Of a stretch of 64,000 nt of DNA, positions 1-8,310 are shown one piece after another. How positions within the stretch are numbered: position 1 is the stretch's first letter; every line of letters begins with the position of its first letter. Position numbers and translations under genes: made by a program. Source of the stretch: CAVTOO01 sp963736355 (lineage in GTDB: Bacteria; Pseudomonadota; Alphaproteobacteria; Rhizobiales; Xanthobacteraceae); NCBI GenBank assembly GCA_963736355.1, contig CAVTOO010000002.1, forward strand, positions 124,001-188,000, in the 5' to 3' direction. A model generated the notes under the pieces. It did not search any database and was not told the DNA's origin. It saw only the letters and a program-made list of their open reading frames with translations.

Positions 1-133
1 CGCGACAACGACGAAATACCGCACTGATTGCCAACGCAATCCAGTTGGGAATTTTCATCGTGAAGAGATCGCTGACCGCCGCCGTGATGAACAGCAGGGG
101 CAGCACAAAAAGCTTGATGAGATCGAGGATCAT
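1..133 (-). CDS. cpaA: Prepilin peptidase, CpaA/TadV type (partial)
   Basis: N-terminal piece of an A24-family prepilin peptidase, the inner-membrane aspartic protease that cleaves and matures Flp prepilins. About 44 residues are visible: a hydrophobic first helix, then the family motif around SDLFTMKIPN, where D22 is the expected catalytic aspartate. The gene runs off the left edge. The last codons before the edge (at the AAA run, 14-16) turn into Arg/Cys, whereas removing one base gives the hydrophobic series VFVVVA expected in the next helix. A one-base insertion there is therefore likely. The gene follows the two pilin genes on the same strand, the usual order in tad loci. Confidence 0.75.
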   Translation of the reverse strand, partial: MILDLIKLFVLPLLFITAAVSDLFTMKIPNWIALAISAVFRRCR

Positions 134-286
134 CGCAGATAGCCCAGTACTCGGATCGGTCTCAACGCCTGAAACGGCGGCCGGATCGAGCCTGGTTCGG
201 CCCAATCGACGGCCTGTTCAATCTAGGGGGGAGGTGTGAACAATGTCGAAATGGGACGCCCGGGCAGCGCGACGGCTTTGAAAAGC

Positions 287-318
287 AAAAAAGGCCCCAG
301 CCAGAGGCTGGAGCCTTG
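287..318 (-). terminator. Rho-independent terminator after the pilin genes
   Basis: Imperfect GC-rich stem (AAGGC-CCAGCC paired with GGCTGG-GCCTT, one mismatch, loop AGA). On the minus strand it is followed by a run of six T. It lies 25 bases after the stop of the downstream pilin gene and would separate abundant pilin mRNA from cpaA. Confidence 0.75.
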
Positions 319-342
319 ATTGACTTCGATCTTCGACGAAAC

Positions 343-507
343 TTACTTCAGCTTCGAAGAGACTTCATCGAACGTGCTGGTGAGCTTGGTGCCCAGCGTC
401 GTCAAGGCGCCGATGATGACGACCGAGACGAGCGCCGCGATCAGGCCGTATTCGATGGCCGTCGCGCCGGATTCATCGTTCACGAAGCGCATAAGGTGCT
501 TGGTCAT
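343..507 (-). CDS. Flp-family type IVb pilin (copy 1)
   Basis: 54-residue Flp/Fap pilin, the major subunit of the tight-adherence (Tad) pilus. The short basic leader ends at ESG, and the predicted cleavage is between G14 and A15, followed by the invariant Glu-Tyr of the ATAIEYGLIAA helix. The start is ATG at 507; the short leader and the cleavage position rule out longer starts. It differs from the second copy at only about nine positions, and the leader DNA is also similar, so the two arose by tandem duplication. A terminator follows. Confidence 0.93.
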   Translation of the reverse strand: MTKHLMRFVNDESGATAIEYGLIAALVSVVIIGALTTLGTKLTSTFDEVSSKLK

Positions 508-526
508 GTTTACTCCTGGGTACAGT

Positions 527-552
527 TGGCTGTTGTCTAGTGACCACAGCCA
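527..552 (-). promoter_or_regulatory. 5'-leader hairpin of pilin copy 1
   Basis: Perfect 7-bp inverted repeat TGGCTGT/ACAGCCA with a 12-base spacer, lying 20-45 bases upstream of the pilin start. The same stem with the same spacer length occurs before the second pilin (840-865). A conserved mRNA leader structure that affects stability or translation is inferred. Confidence 0.5.
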
Positions 553-656
553 GGTCGACCCGCCGTGATCGGAACCGACAGTATCCGAGAGGATTTGAAG
601 CGCCGTTAATTTAATAGGCTGAATTGCACCCAATTGACGGCGACTTCGAGGCAACC

Positions 657-821
657 TTACTTCAGCTTCGACGAAACTTCGTTGAACGTGCTCGTCAGCT
701 TGGTGCCCAGCGTGGTGAGGGCGCCGATGATGACGACGGAAACGAGAGCGGCGATCAGGCCGTACTCAATGGCGGTCACGCCGGATTCATCCTTCACGAA
801 ACGTGCGAAAAGCTTGGTCAT
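657..821 (-). CDS. Flp-family type IVb pilin (copy 2)
   Basis: 54-residue Flp pilin, near-identical paralogue of the neighbouring gene. The leader ends KDESG and cleavage is predicted between G14 and V15, followed by TAIEYGLIAA. The C-terminal half is the same as copy 1 apart from Asn for Asp in the TSTF-EVSSKLK tail. ATG at 821. It would be transcribed first, toward copy 1. No terminator is visible in the 149 bases between the copies, so both may be on one transcript, although copy 1 also keeps a similar upstream region. Confidence 0.93.
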   Translation of the reverse strand: MTKLFARFVKDESGVTAIEYGLIAALVSVVIIGALTTLGTKLTSTFNEVSSKLK

Positions 822-839
822 GGTTTACTCCTGGTACAG

Positions 840-865
840 TGGCTGTTGTTGAGCGACCACAGCCA
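840..865 (-). promoter_or_regulatory. 5'-leader hairpin of pilin copy 2
   Basis: Same 7-bp arms (TGGCTGT/ACAGCCA) and the same 12-base spacer as the hairpin before pilin copy 1, at an equivalent distance from the start codon. Confidence 0.5.
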
Positions 866-1138
866 GCTCATTCGCCGTGATCTGCAGCAAATCTATGCGG
901 GACCCCTTGAAGTGCCGTTAATTCGAATACGCATTTTTCTTCGAACTTTCGCTTTATTATGTGGGGTTAACAGACCGTTACCAGGAACTTCGTCGGCACC
1001 TGCGAATCGTCGCAGCCTGCGAAGAGCGCCGGAGCCAATCTCTTTCCATTTAATTCATCAATTCAAGGCAGATTCGGACTGCCTAAATCCGCCGGGCGGT
1101 TAAATCCCGTTCGAGCGGTGGAATCCGGAGTTGCCCAG
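866..1138. promoter_or_regulatory. Divergent pilin / pilus-assembly promoter region with a CtrA-like box
   Basis: Non-coding stretch between the pilins (minus) and the next pilus gene (plus). It has an AT-rich core around 918-970. At 967-982 it carries TTAA, seven bases, then TTACC, one base from the CtrA consensus TTAA-N7-TTAAC. CtrA controls pilin genes in Caulobacter; that it acts here is inferred. No ORF in this stretch looks real. Confidence 0.4.
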
Positions 1139-1641
1139 ATGTTAATTGCGTATGTCAAACGTATCGGTACGCGTCTCGTCGCCTGCGCTGTCGCCACGAT
1201 CCTTGGTGGACTGCTTGTGGCCGCGCCCAGCCGTGCCGCCGATCCGATTGGCGTCGTTCTTGATGAAGCGCGACTGGTCAAGGTTCCCGAGCGCGCCAGC
1301 ACAATCATCCTGGGCAACCCCCTGATCGCCGACGTCGCCATCCAGCCCGGCGGTGTCATGCTCGTGACCGGCAAGGGTCATGGCGCCACCAGCATCACGG
1401 TGCTGGACCGCTCAGGCACCGTTGTCATGGATCGCATGGTCGAGGTCACGGCTCAGTCCGACAGAATCGTGACTGTGCATCGCGGTGTCGAGCGCTACTC
1501 CTACACCTGCATGCCCGAATGCCAGCCGCGCGCCGTGCTCGGCGACAATGGCGATCACTTCGGCGGCACATGGGACAGATCACAGCCCGTGCCGGCGCTG
1601 TTTCCGCGATGACGAACAGCAGCGCCCAGCCGACGCAATAA
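1139..1641 (+). CDS. Secreted pilus assembly protein (CpaC/RcpA N-terminal-like domain), frameshifted
   Basis: Short exported protein with a signal peptide ending near PSRA-AD and a domain like the N-terminus of Tad secretins (residues about 35-110, with the pattern ILGNPLIADV...LVTGKGHGATSITVLD). A Cys-containing segment YTCMPECQPRAVLGD follows. Such stand-alone ~165-residue proteins are found beside pilin genes in Rhizobiales, probably in the periplasm at the secretin. The frame ends early at 1612. Restoring one missing base near 1565-1572 joins it to a natural tail (GQITARAGAVSAM...) and stop TAA at 1639-1641. The ATG at 1139 is preferred because GGAG lies eight bases upstream. Confidence 0.72.
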
Positions 1642-1766
1642 CGTCGCGGCGGGCTATGGCTAAAGCCGTGTTAATGCGATTGCACGGTTTGTTCCAAATC
1701 GACGAAACGATTTAACAATTCCCTTTGTGTAGGTTCCCGCAACACTACCCTGCAGGGAACACCGCC

Positions 1767-2336
1767 ATGTCCGCCGTTTCATCGCGCGCCTTTTTCCGGT
1801 GGCCAAGAGCCTTTTACACGCGCACGCGCGCGCTCGGCCGCGACCAGAACGGCGCCACGGCGGTGGAATTTGCCCTGATCGCCTTTCCGTTCTTCGCCAT
1901 CCTGTTCGCGATCATCGAAGTCTGCCTGGTGTTTTTCGCCGGCCAGCTGCTCGAGAAGGCCGCGCAGGATACGACACGCCTGATTCTCACAGGACAGGCG
2001 CAGCAATCCGGCATGACGGAAGCGCAGTTCAAGCAGAAGGTCTGCACTGAAGTGAGCATGCTGCTGGACTGCAGCAAGCTTTACGTCGACGTGAAAAACT
2101 ATCCGTCATTCGCGGCGGTGAACACGTCGAACCCCATCAGCAACGGCAACCTGGTCAATAATTTCACCTTCGAACCAGGCGGGCCCGGCTCAATCGTGAT
2201 CGCGCGCGTTTTGTACCCGTGGCAGCTCTTCGTGCCGACGATGGGGCTCAACCTTTCGAACATGAACAACAACGTCAGGCTCCTGACGGCAACGACGGCG
2301 TTTCGCAACGAGCCGTACAAGGTTGCCGGGCCATGA
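1767..2336 (+). CDS. TadE-like pseudopilin
   Basis: 189-residue TadE/TadG-family protein. Residues about 29-57 hold the family signature GATAVEFALIAFPFF followed by one membrane helix; the rest is periplasmic. These minor pilins are processed like Flp and are needed for Tad pilus biogenesis. The start at ATG 1767 is supported by AGGGA about ten bases upstream and a normal-length cytoplasmic leader. The stop overlaps the next start by four bases (ATGA), so the two genes are translationally coupled. Confidence 0.88.
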   Translation: MSAVSSRAFFRWPRAFYTRTRALGRDQNGATAVEFALIAFPFFAILFAIIEVCLVFFAGQLLEKAAQDTTRLILTGQAQQSGMTEAQFKQKVCTEVSMLLDCSKLYVDVKNYPSFAAVNTSNPISNGNLVNNFTFEPGGPGSIVIARVLYPWQLFVPTMGLNLSNMNNNVRLLTATTAFRNEPYKVAGP

Positions 2337-2926
2337 CAAACCCCCATGTGATGAGTATCGCCATGATGCGTATCTCGCTGAAGCGTATGATCTCGGGGCG
2401 TCGCCAGGCTGCAGCGCTGTGGCATGACTGCAAAGGCATTGTGGCCGTCGAATTCGCGGCCGTGTTGCCGCTGATGCTGACCATGTTCCTGGGCGCGGTC
2501 GAACTCAGCAACGGTGTCGCCATCGACCGCAAGGTGACGCTGACCGTGCGCACCGTGACCGATCTGGTCTCTCAATCCGCTGTGGTCAGCAATGCCGACA
2601 TGACCAACATCCTGAATGCCGCGTCCAAGGTGATGATGCCTTACCCGGACACACCGATGAAGATCAAAGTGTCGGCGGTCGATATCGCCAATGACGGCAG
2701 CGCCAAGGTGGCCTGGGGCAACTCGCTCAACACCGCGAAGCGTTCCACCGGTTCCGCGGTGACGCTGCCGGCAGCCCTCGCTGTGCCCAATACGCAGCTG
2801 ATCTTCGGCGAGATCGAATACAGCTACGCGCCGCCGGTCGGCTATGCAGTGGTCGGAAATATCAATCTCAACGAGAATTTCTATGTGAGGCCGCGCCAGA
2901 GCTCGACCGTCACGCGGACTCCGTAA
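2333..2926 (+). CDS. TadE/TadG-like pseudopilin
   Basis: 197-residue second TadE/TadG-like protein. After a basic leader it has GIVAVEFAAVLPLMLTMF (residues 35-52), a single helix, then a periplasmic domain. The start ATG overlaps the preceding stop. ATG 2348 is also in frame and possible. It probably acts with the upstream TadE-like protein as a minor subunit or assembly factor of the Flp pilus. Confidence 0.86.
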   Translation: MTNPHVMSIAMMRISLKRMISGRRQAAALWHDCKGIVAVEFAAVLPLMLTMFLGAVELSNGVAIDRKVTLTVRTVTDLVSQSAVVSNADMTNILNAASKVMMPYPDTPMKIKVSAVDIANDGSAKVAWGNSLNTAKRSTGSAVTLPAALAVPNTQLIFGEIEYSYAPPVGYAVVGNINLNENFYVRPRQSSTVTRTP

Positions 2927-2935
2927 CCGCTCCGG

Positions 2936-4231
2936 TCACACCGGGTCGATCAGGATCGCGCGCAGATCGTTGACGTTGGTCAGGGTCGGGCCTGTGACGA
3001 GCAGGCCCCCGGCACGCTCAAAGAATCCCGTCGCATCATTGCGTGTCAGAAAGTCTGCCGGGTCGAGGCCGAGCCGCAGGCTTTGTGCCGCCGTCTCCCT
3101 ATCCACGAACGCCCCTGCCGGATCGGTCGGCGCACCCGCGCCGCCATCGGCGCCATCGGTATCGGCGGCCAGCGCATGGATGGCCGCAAGGTCGCCAAGC
3201 TGCGTCAGCAACGCCAGCGCATATTCCTGATTGGGGCCGCCACGGCCATTGCCGCGCAGCGTGACGGTCAATTCACCGCCCGAGACGATCGCCACGCGGC
3301 GCCCCGCAGCCTGAGCCTGCCGTGCAAGCTGTGCGTGCTGGCCTGCGATCTCGCGGGCTTCGCCCTCCAGATCGCTGCCGAGATCGATGACCTCATAGCC
3401 GGCGTCTGCGGCCACGCGCGCAGCTGCGGCGAGCGCATCGCGCGGGGTCGCAACAACGGACAAATGCGAGCCGGCAAAAGCAGCATCGCCCGGCTTGGGA
3501 CTTTCATTGCGGGCCTCAGTGAGCGCCGCCATGGCCGCCGCCGACGTCACGCCGAAATCCGCCAGCACACGCTGCGCGTCGGCCAGCGTCGTCGGATCCG
3601 CCACCGTCGGGCCTGACGCGATCACCGATGGATCGTCACCGGGAACGTCGGAAATCGCCAGCGTGACAAGCGTGGCCGGCCAGGCCGCGCGGGCCAGCCG
3701 GCCTCCTTTGATCTTCGACAAATGCTTGCGGACGCAATTGATCGCTCCGATCGGCGCACCGGAGCGCAGTAGCGCGCGGGTCAATGTCTGCTTCTCGACC
3801 AGAGAGAGACCGTCGGCCGGCGCAACCCAGTTGGCCGATCCTCCGCCCGACAACAGCACGAGGACGAGGTCGTCGGCAGTCGCCTGTTGCGCCGCCGCCA
3901 GCGTTTCTGTCGCTGCCGAAACGCTCGCGCTGTCCGGCACCGGATGGCCGGCTTCGACGACCTTGATGTGGCGTGTGGGGTGGCCGTGCCCGTGGCGCGT
4001 GGTGGCGATGCCGCCAAATCGCGAAGGCGGAAACCCGAGCGTATCGAGATAATGCCGCTCGGCGGCGGCCGCCATCGCCGCGGCGCCCTTGCCTGCGGCC
4101 AGCACGATGACCCGCCCTTTGGGCGGCGGCGGGAAATGCCGCGTGAGGGCGTGGTCGGGATGCGCGGCGCGAACGGCTGCGTCAAACATCGCGCGCAGCA
4201 GCGCACGGCGATCACGATGAACGGTTGTCAT
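2936..4231 (-). CDS. Glycerate 2-kinase (MOFRL family)
   Basis: 431-residue protein of the DUF4147/MOFRL glycerate kinase family, which phosphorylates D-glycerate to 2-phosphoglycerate in the serine-cycle/photorespiratory and tartrate branches. It shows the N-terminal AAGKGAAAMA motif, the glycine-rich LLSGGGSANWVAP loop, IKGGRLA, ISDVPGDDPSVIASGP and the C-terminal MOFRL hallmark GGPNQEYALAL followed by DTDGADG. Family length is normal. Older annotations often call these hydroxypyruvate reductases. It sits between pilus genes and has no obvious functional link to them. Confidence 0.92.
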   Translation of the reverse strand: MTTVHRDRRALLRAMFDAAVRAAHPDHALTRHFPPPPKGRVIVLAAGKGAAAMAAAAERHYLDTLGFPPSRFGGIATTRHGHGHPTRHIKVVEAGHPVPDSASVSAATETLAAAQQATADDLVLVLLSGGGSANWVAPADGLSLVEKQTLTRALLRSGAPIGAINCVRKHLSKIKGGRLARAAWPATLVTLAISDVPGDDPSVIASGPTVADPTTLADAQRVLADFGVTSAAAMAALTEARNESPKPGDAAFAGSHLSVVATPRDALAAAARVAADAGYEVIDLGSDLEGEAREIAGQHAQLARQAQAAGRRVAIVSGGELTVTLRGNGRGGPNQEYALALLTQLGDLAAIHALAADTDGADGGAGAPTDPAGAFVDRETAAQSLRLGLDPADFLTRNDATGFFERAGGLLVTGPTLTNVNDLRAILIDPV

Positions 4232-4271
4232 GGAGGTTCAGGTTCGCTGGCCGGTCAAACAGGCCGGCACT

Positions 4272-4318
4272 CTAAAGCATCACGTCGCGAACCGGGAGCC
4301 GGTTTCGTGCGCCTGTAG
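4272..4318. repeat. Interspersed palindromic repeat
   Basis: Imperfect inverted repeat beginning ACTCTAAAGC and ending TGTAGAGT, with an inner CGAACCGGGAGCCGG core. It resembles the small palindromes scattered through Rhizobiales genomes. It lies between the starts/ends of two convergent or adjacent genes and codes for nothing. Confidence 0.45.
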
Positions 4319-4350
4319 AGTAGAAATGCCCGCGGCCGGTGGGCAAGATT

Positions 4351-5151
4351 CTACGATCGCTTTGGCGCACCGCGTGCCGGCTTGCGCGCCCCACCCTGCT
4401 GGCCGATCATTTCGCGCAAGTAAGCGACATTGGCGGCCGCCTCCTCCTGCGGAAGATCCGCCTTGGCAATGGTTTCGGCCTCGACGAAACGGCCCTGCAA
4501 TCCGACCACGAGGGCGAGATTCTGCCGCACGCGCGGATCGCTCGCACCGCGCTCCAGGGCGAGCCGCAGTGTCTTCTCGGCCTTGGTGAGGTCTTTCGTC
4601 AACGCGTAGGACAGTCCGAGATTCGACAGCACTGACGGTTCATTGGGAGCGATCTTCAGCGCGCTCTCATAGTAGTTGCGAGCTTCGTCGCTGCGGCCGA
4701 GTTGATCGAGCGCGGCCCCCTGCACCGACAGAATGCGCCAGTCCGGATTGTCCGGCGAGTGGGCGCGGTTGAGGACGTCGAGCGCGGTATTGAAATTGCC
4801 GACGTCCACCAGAGCGCGGCCATAGGCGCCGAGCAGCGCCTGATTGCCGGGGTTGGCGATCGATGCCTGTTCGAGCACCGCGGCGGCTTGTGTCTTCTGG
4901 CCGCTGGCGCGGAGCGCCTGCGCGTAATCGATCGCGGCCTGGGGATTTTGCTGATTGGCGCGGTATTTGTCGCCGGCGCCTTCGGCCATACGCCGCCATT
5001 CGTCTTCGCTGCGCGGCGGCGTGTCCGGCTTGGCGATGGAGCCTGTGATATCGCCAGAGGTGCGTCCGGTGATGCAACCGCCCAGCGCCGATGTCAGCGC
5101 CAAAAGCATGGCGCAACTCACAAACCGCGCCCGATAAGTCCGATCGCGCAT
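4351..5151 (-). CDS. tadD: TadD-like tetratricopeptide lipoprotein
   Basis: 266-residue lipoprotein with signal peptide and lipobox L-G-G-C (Cys26), then at least four TPR units (roughly residues 70-230), including ARNYYESALKIAPNEPSVLS. TadD proteins are outer-membrane-associated and help assemble or localise the Tad secretin. The start at ATG 5151 puts the lipobox at a normal distance; earlier in-frame starts would add an implausible extension. It is separated from the other pilus genes by the glycerate kinase. An inverted GTTAAC repeat lies 55 bases upstream. Confidence 0.8.
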   Translation of the reverse strand: MRDRTYRARFVSCAMLLALTSALGGCITGRTSGDITGSIAKPDTPPRSEDEWRRMAEGAGDKYRANQQNPQAAIDYAQALRASGQKTQAAAVLEQASIANPGNQALLGAYGRALVDVGNFNTALDVLNRAHSPDNPDWRILSVQGAALDQLGRSDEARNYYESALKIAPNEPSVLSNLGLSYALTKDLTKAEKTLRLALERGASDPRVRQNLALVVGLQGRFVEAETIAKADLPQEEAAANVAYLREMIGQQGGARKPARGAPKRS

Positions 5152-5205
5152 ACTACCGATCCGAATAAGTGAACTGACGACGCCCCAGTCCGGCAGCAAT
5201 AGACT

Positions 5206-5228
5206 GTTAACCCTAACGTCTGGTTAAC
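5206..5228 (-). promoter_or_regulatory. GTTAACC inverted repeat upstream of tadD (CtrA-like)
   Basis: Perfect 7-bp arms GTTAACC/GGTTAAC separated by nine bases. Read on the minus strand it contains TTAA, seven bases, then TTAGG, close to the CtrA box TTAA-N7-TTAAC. It is placed about 55-77 bases before the tadD start, a normal promoter position. Identity of the regulator is inferred. Confidence 0.45.
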
Positions 5229-5298
5229 TGCCCCTGGGGCAAAGCTTTTCGTCCCATCCCGGCCATGCTGGCCGGGCTCGACAGGCCCGCCCGAACTG

Positions 5299-6681
5299 AT
5301 GGACAAATGCCCCATGCACCCAGCTTTTGCCGCTCCCTCCCCGGCCGCCACCCCGATCTTCCTGGTCTCGACATCAACCCTCGCGCAAACGCTGCAAACA
5401 TTGCCGGCAGCGGCGCGGAGCTTCGTCCAGGCGGCCGATTTCAGTGCGAAGGCCGGCAAGATCCTGCTCGTTCCCGATGGCGAGGGGCGCATCGCCCATG
5501 TGCTGTTTGGCATCGAGGAAGCGTCCGATCCGTCGCGCGACCCGTTCCGCGCCGGACAATTGCCGGGCCTGCTGCCGCCGGGCACGTACCGTTTCACCGA
5601 GTCTGCAGGCGATACGCGGCTGGCCGCGCTTGCCTTCGCACTCGGCGGTTATCGCTTTGCACGCTACCGCAAGGCGGAGACACCGCCAGCCAAGCTCGCA
5701 CTCAATGACGCCACCGATATTTCGCGCATGGCGGATGCGGTGGCGATGGCGCGCGACCTCATCAATACGCCGTCGAACGATATGGGACCGGACGAGTTGG
5801 AATCTGCGGTGCGAACGCTGGCGCAGCGTTTCGGCGCGACGGTGACCAGCATTGTCGGCGACGATCTGCTCAAGCAGAATTTTCCGCTGGTGCATGCCGT
5901 CGGGCGCGCCTCGCCGCGCGCGCCGCGCATGATCGACATGATCTGGGGCGACGCTTCGCATCCGAAGATCACCCTGGTCGGCAAGGGCGTCTGCTTCGAC
6001 ACCGGCGGGCTCGACCTGAAACCATCGTCGTCGATGCTGATGATGAAAAAGGACATGGGCGGCGCCGCCTCCGTGCTGGCGCTGGCGCAGATGATCATGG
6101 ACGCCAAGCTGAAGGTCCGGCTGCGCGTTCTGATCCCCGCCGTCGAGAACTCGGTCGCGGGCGACGCGTTTCGTCCGCTCGATGTCTATCCGTCGCGCAA
6201 GGGCATCACCGTGGAGATCGGCAACACCGACGCCGAGGGCCGGCTGGTGCTGGCCGATGCGCTGACTTATGCCTGCGAAGAGAACCCGGATCTTGTTGTG
6301 GATGTCGGAACACTGACGGGCGCCGCGCGCGTCGCGCTCGGACCCGATCTGCCGCCCTTCTATACGCGTGACGATGCGCTCGCCGCCGATGTGGCGCGCA
6401 TCTCGATGGCCGAGAACGATCCGCTATGGCGCTTGCCGTTATGGGCTCCCTACGATTCATGGCTCGATGGGAAAACCGCGACACTCAACAACGTGTCTTC
6501 GGGCGGATTTGCGGGATCGATTGTCTGCGCGCTGTTCCTGCAGCGCTTCGTCGAGCCGCAGACAAAGTGGCTCCACGCCGATATTTATGCGTGGTCGTCC
6601 GGCAAGCCGGGGCGGCCGGAGGGAGCAGAATGCCAGGCGGCCCGCGCATTGTATCGCTTGCTGGCGGAACGTCATGGCTGA
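5299..6681 (+). CDS. Leucyl aminopeptidase family M17 protein
   Basis: 460-residue M17 (PepA-like) metallo-aminopeptidase that removes N-terminal residues from cytosolic peptides using two divalent metals. It contains the family signature NTDAEGRL (residues about 309-316), the metal-binding GVCFDTGGLDLKPS segment with K-DMGGAAS, and the DVGTLTGAARVALG block. The N-terminal domain is somewhat short. ATG 5314 is an alternative start. The last eight bases overlap the next gene, indicating a two-gene unit. Confidence 0.92.
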   Translation: MDKCPMHPAFAAPSPAATPIFLVSTSTLAQTLQTLPAAARSFVQAADFSAKAGKILLVPDGEGRIAHVLFGIEEASDPSRDPFRAGQLPGLLPPGTYRFTESAGDTRLAALAFALGGYRFARYRKAETPPAKLALNDATDISRMADAVAMARDLINTPSNDMGPDELESAVRTLAQRFGATVTSIVGDDLLKQNFPLVHAVGRASPRAPRMIDMIWGDASHPKITLVGKGVCFDTGGLDLKPSSSMLMMKKDMGGAASVLALAQMIMDAKLKVRLRVLIPAVENSVAGDAFRPLDVYPSRKGITVEIGNTDAEGRLVLADALTYACEENPDLVVDVGTLTGAARVALGPDLPPFYTRDDALAADVARISMAENDPLWRLPLWAPYDSWLDGKTATLNNVSSGGFAGSIVCALFLQRFVEPQTKWLHADIYAWSSGKPGRPEGAECQAARALYRLLAERHG

Positions 6682-7516
6682 CACATTCGATCCGCGCATC
6701 ACGCCGGCACGCGCCGACCTCGCCGCGCGACATCTGCAAGGCCGCGTAGATGCCGCGCGGTTTGTCGATGGCAGCCAGCGTGAGGTCACAGCCAGCATTG
6801 CTCCGCTGCGACAAGACCCAGACGCGCATGCAACCCAGGTCACCGAGGCCCTGCGCGGCGAGCGCGTGATGGTCTATGACCAACGCGACGGCTGGGCATG
6901 GGGTCAGCTTGAAAACGACGGCTATGTCGGCTGGATTTCGGCTGCGGCGCTCGGTGCGCCGGGATCACACGCGACGCACAGGACAGCCAGCCTCAGCACG
7001 CTCGCCTTTCCGGGGCCGTCGATCAAGCTGCCGCCGGCCGCGCATCTGCCGCTCGGCAGCCGGCTCCCGATCATCGGCACGAAGGACATGTTCGCGGTCA
7101 CACAGGACGGCTGGCATGTGCCGTCACGACATCTCGCTCCGCTCAACCAGTATGACACCGACTTTGTCGCCATCGCCGAGCGCTTTCTTGAGACGCCTTA
7201 TCTGTGGGGCGGCAAGACCGCTGCAGGCCTGGATTGTTCAGGGCTCGTGCAGATCGCCCTCGATGCCTGCGGAATCAAGGCGCCGCGCGACAGCGACATG
7301 CAGGAGCGTGCGCTTGGCCAGACTGTGCCACCCGGCGCGACAGCGAAACGCGGCGATCTCCTGTTCTGGAAAGGCCATGTCGCCATCGCGCGCGATGCCA
7401 CTACCATGATCCACGCCAATGCGTTCCACATGAGTGTGACGATCGAACGCATCGCGGATGGAACTGAGCGGATCGCTGCGACCGGCAGCGCTGTGACCAG
7501 CATCAAGCGGATGTAG
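6674..7516 (+). CDS. NlpC/P60 family cell-wall hydrolase
   Basis: 280-residue protein with bacterial SH3-like segments (residues about 25-150) and a C-terminal NlpC/P60 cysteine peptidase domain. The catalytic Cys188 lies in GLDCSGLVQ, His235 in GHVAIA and the third polar residue is His247. Such enzymes cut the gamma-D-Glu-meso-diaminopimelate bond in peptidoglycan peptides. No signal peptide is seen, which with the overlapping aminopeptidase upstream suggests a cytosolic murein-peptide recycling role (inferred). The ATG at 6674 overlaps the upstream gene by eight bases. Confidence 0.9.
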   Translation: MADTFDPRITPARADLAARHLQGRVDAARFVDGSQREVTASIAPLRQDPDAHATQVTEALRGERVMVYDQRDGWAWGQLENDGYVGWISAAALGAPGSHATHRTASLSTLAFPGPSIKLPPAAHLPLGSRLPIIGTKDMFAVTQDGWHVPSRHLAPLNQYDTDFVAIAERFLETPYLWGGKTAAGLDCSGLVQIALDACGIKAPRDSDMQERALGQTVPPGATAKRGDLLFWKGHVAIARDATTMIHANAFHMSVTIERIADGTERIAATGSAVTSIKRM

Positions 7517-7532
7517 AAGTTCTTTGTTGGAC

Positions 7533-7576
7533 GCGTTTTCTTGACGCGAACCGGTACCCACTTCGCTTGAAAACGC
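7533..7576. repeat. Interspersed palindromic repeat
   Basis: Inverted repeat with arms GCGTTTTC/GAAAACGC around a CGAACCGGTACCCACTTCG core, filling the gap between two convergent genes. Elements of this form are common in Bradyrhizobium-like genomes. It may serve as a bidirectional terminator. Confidence 0.6.
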
Positions 7577-7577
7577 T

Positions 7578-8201
7578 TTAGCTGGACAAATCGACGAGAC
7601 GCTGCCGGTTGAGCGCGAGCCATTGCAGCGCGACGATCAGAAGCGCGTTCTTCATCGTGCCCTGCGCCAGGGCTGCGAGCGCGTCATCGATGGAGACCCG
7701 CATCGGACGGGTATCCTCGTTTTCATGCGCCAGCCCGCCGCGTTCGGGAACCTCCTCGGCATCGACAAAGCCGACATAGAATATGATGTGCTCGTCGGTC
7801 AGGCCCGGCGTCGGAAACAGATCGAACATCTCAACCAGACGGCGCGGCGCGATGCCGATCTCCTCAAGGCATTCCCGACGCGCAGCCGCCTCGGCCGCCT
7901 CGCCCTCGTCGATGCGGCCAGCCACGATCTCGATGAGATCGCCACGCCCGTTGGCGAGATGTGCCGCAAGACGGAACTGACGGATCAAAACGAGTTCATC
8001 ACGCGCCGCATCGACGGCCAGGAGCCCGATCACGCCACCGCCGCGTATCACATCACGCTGTTGATTGAGCGGCGTATCGCCTTCGCGATGAATTGTGACA
8101 TCGTAGCGCTCGTAGTCGCGATAACCACGCGCCAGAAGCTCTGGCCCCGTAACGTCGACAGAGGCGACCGAGTTGCTGAGCGGCAAGTTCTTCTTCGTCA
8201 T
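7578..8201 (-). CDS. Nudix hydrolase (ADP-ribose pyrophosphatase-like)
   Basis: 207-residue Nudix protein. The Nudix box (G-x5-E-x7-REUxEExGU) is complete in GRIDEGEAAEAAARRECLEE and is followed by IGI. The upstream RQFRLAAH and downstream TPGLTDE segments are typical of ADP-ribose/NDP-sugar pyrophosphatases, which hydrolyse ADP-ribose to AMP and ribose 5-phosphate. It is likely cytosolic and housekeeping. It stands alone between palindromic repeats. Confidence 0.9.
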   Translation of the reverse strand: MTKKNLPLSNSVASVDVTGPELLARGYRDYERYDVTIHREGDTPLNQQRDVIRGGGVIGLLAVDAARDELVLIRQFRLAAHLANGRGDLIEIVAGRIDEGEAAEAAARRECLEEIGIAPRRLVEMFDLFPTPGLTDEHIIFYVGFVDAEEVPERGGLAHENEDTRPMRVSIDDALAALAQGTMKNALLIVALQWLALNRQRLVDLSS

Positions 8202-8217
8202 GGACTATCTCGGTTTG

Positions 8218-8310
8218 AGCATGATCCCCGGATCAAGTCCGGGGACAAGCCTTGTCGAAAACCGGTTCCCACTTTGCGCTAACGCGGCCGTTCCGGTCGG
8301 GATCATGCTC
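8218..8310. repeat. Interspersed palindromic repeat
   Basis: Outer arms GAGCATGATC/GATCATGCTC with an inner hairpin CCCCGGA/TCCGGGG and a CGAAAACCGGTTCCCACTTT core. The same GATC-centred family recurs at 18668-18709 and 27978-28010. It lies between a divergent Nudix gene and the end of yejF. Confidence 0.7.
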
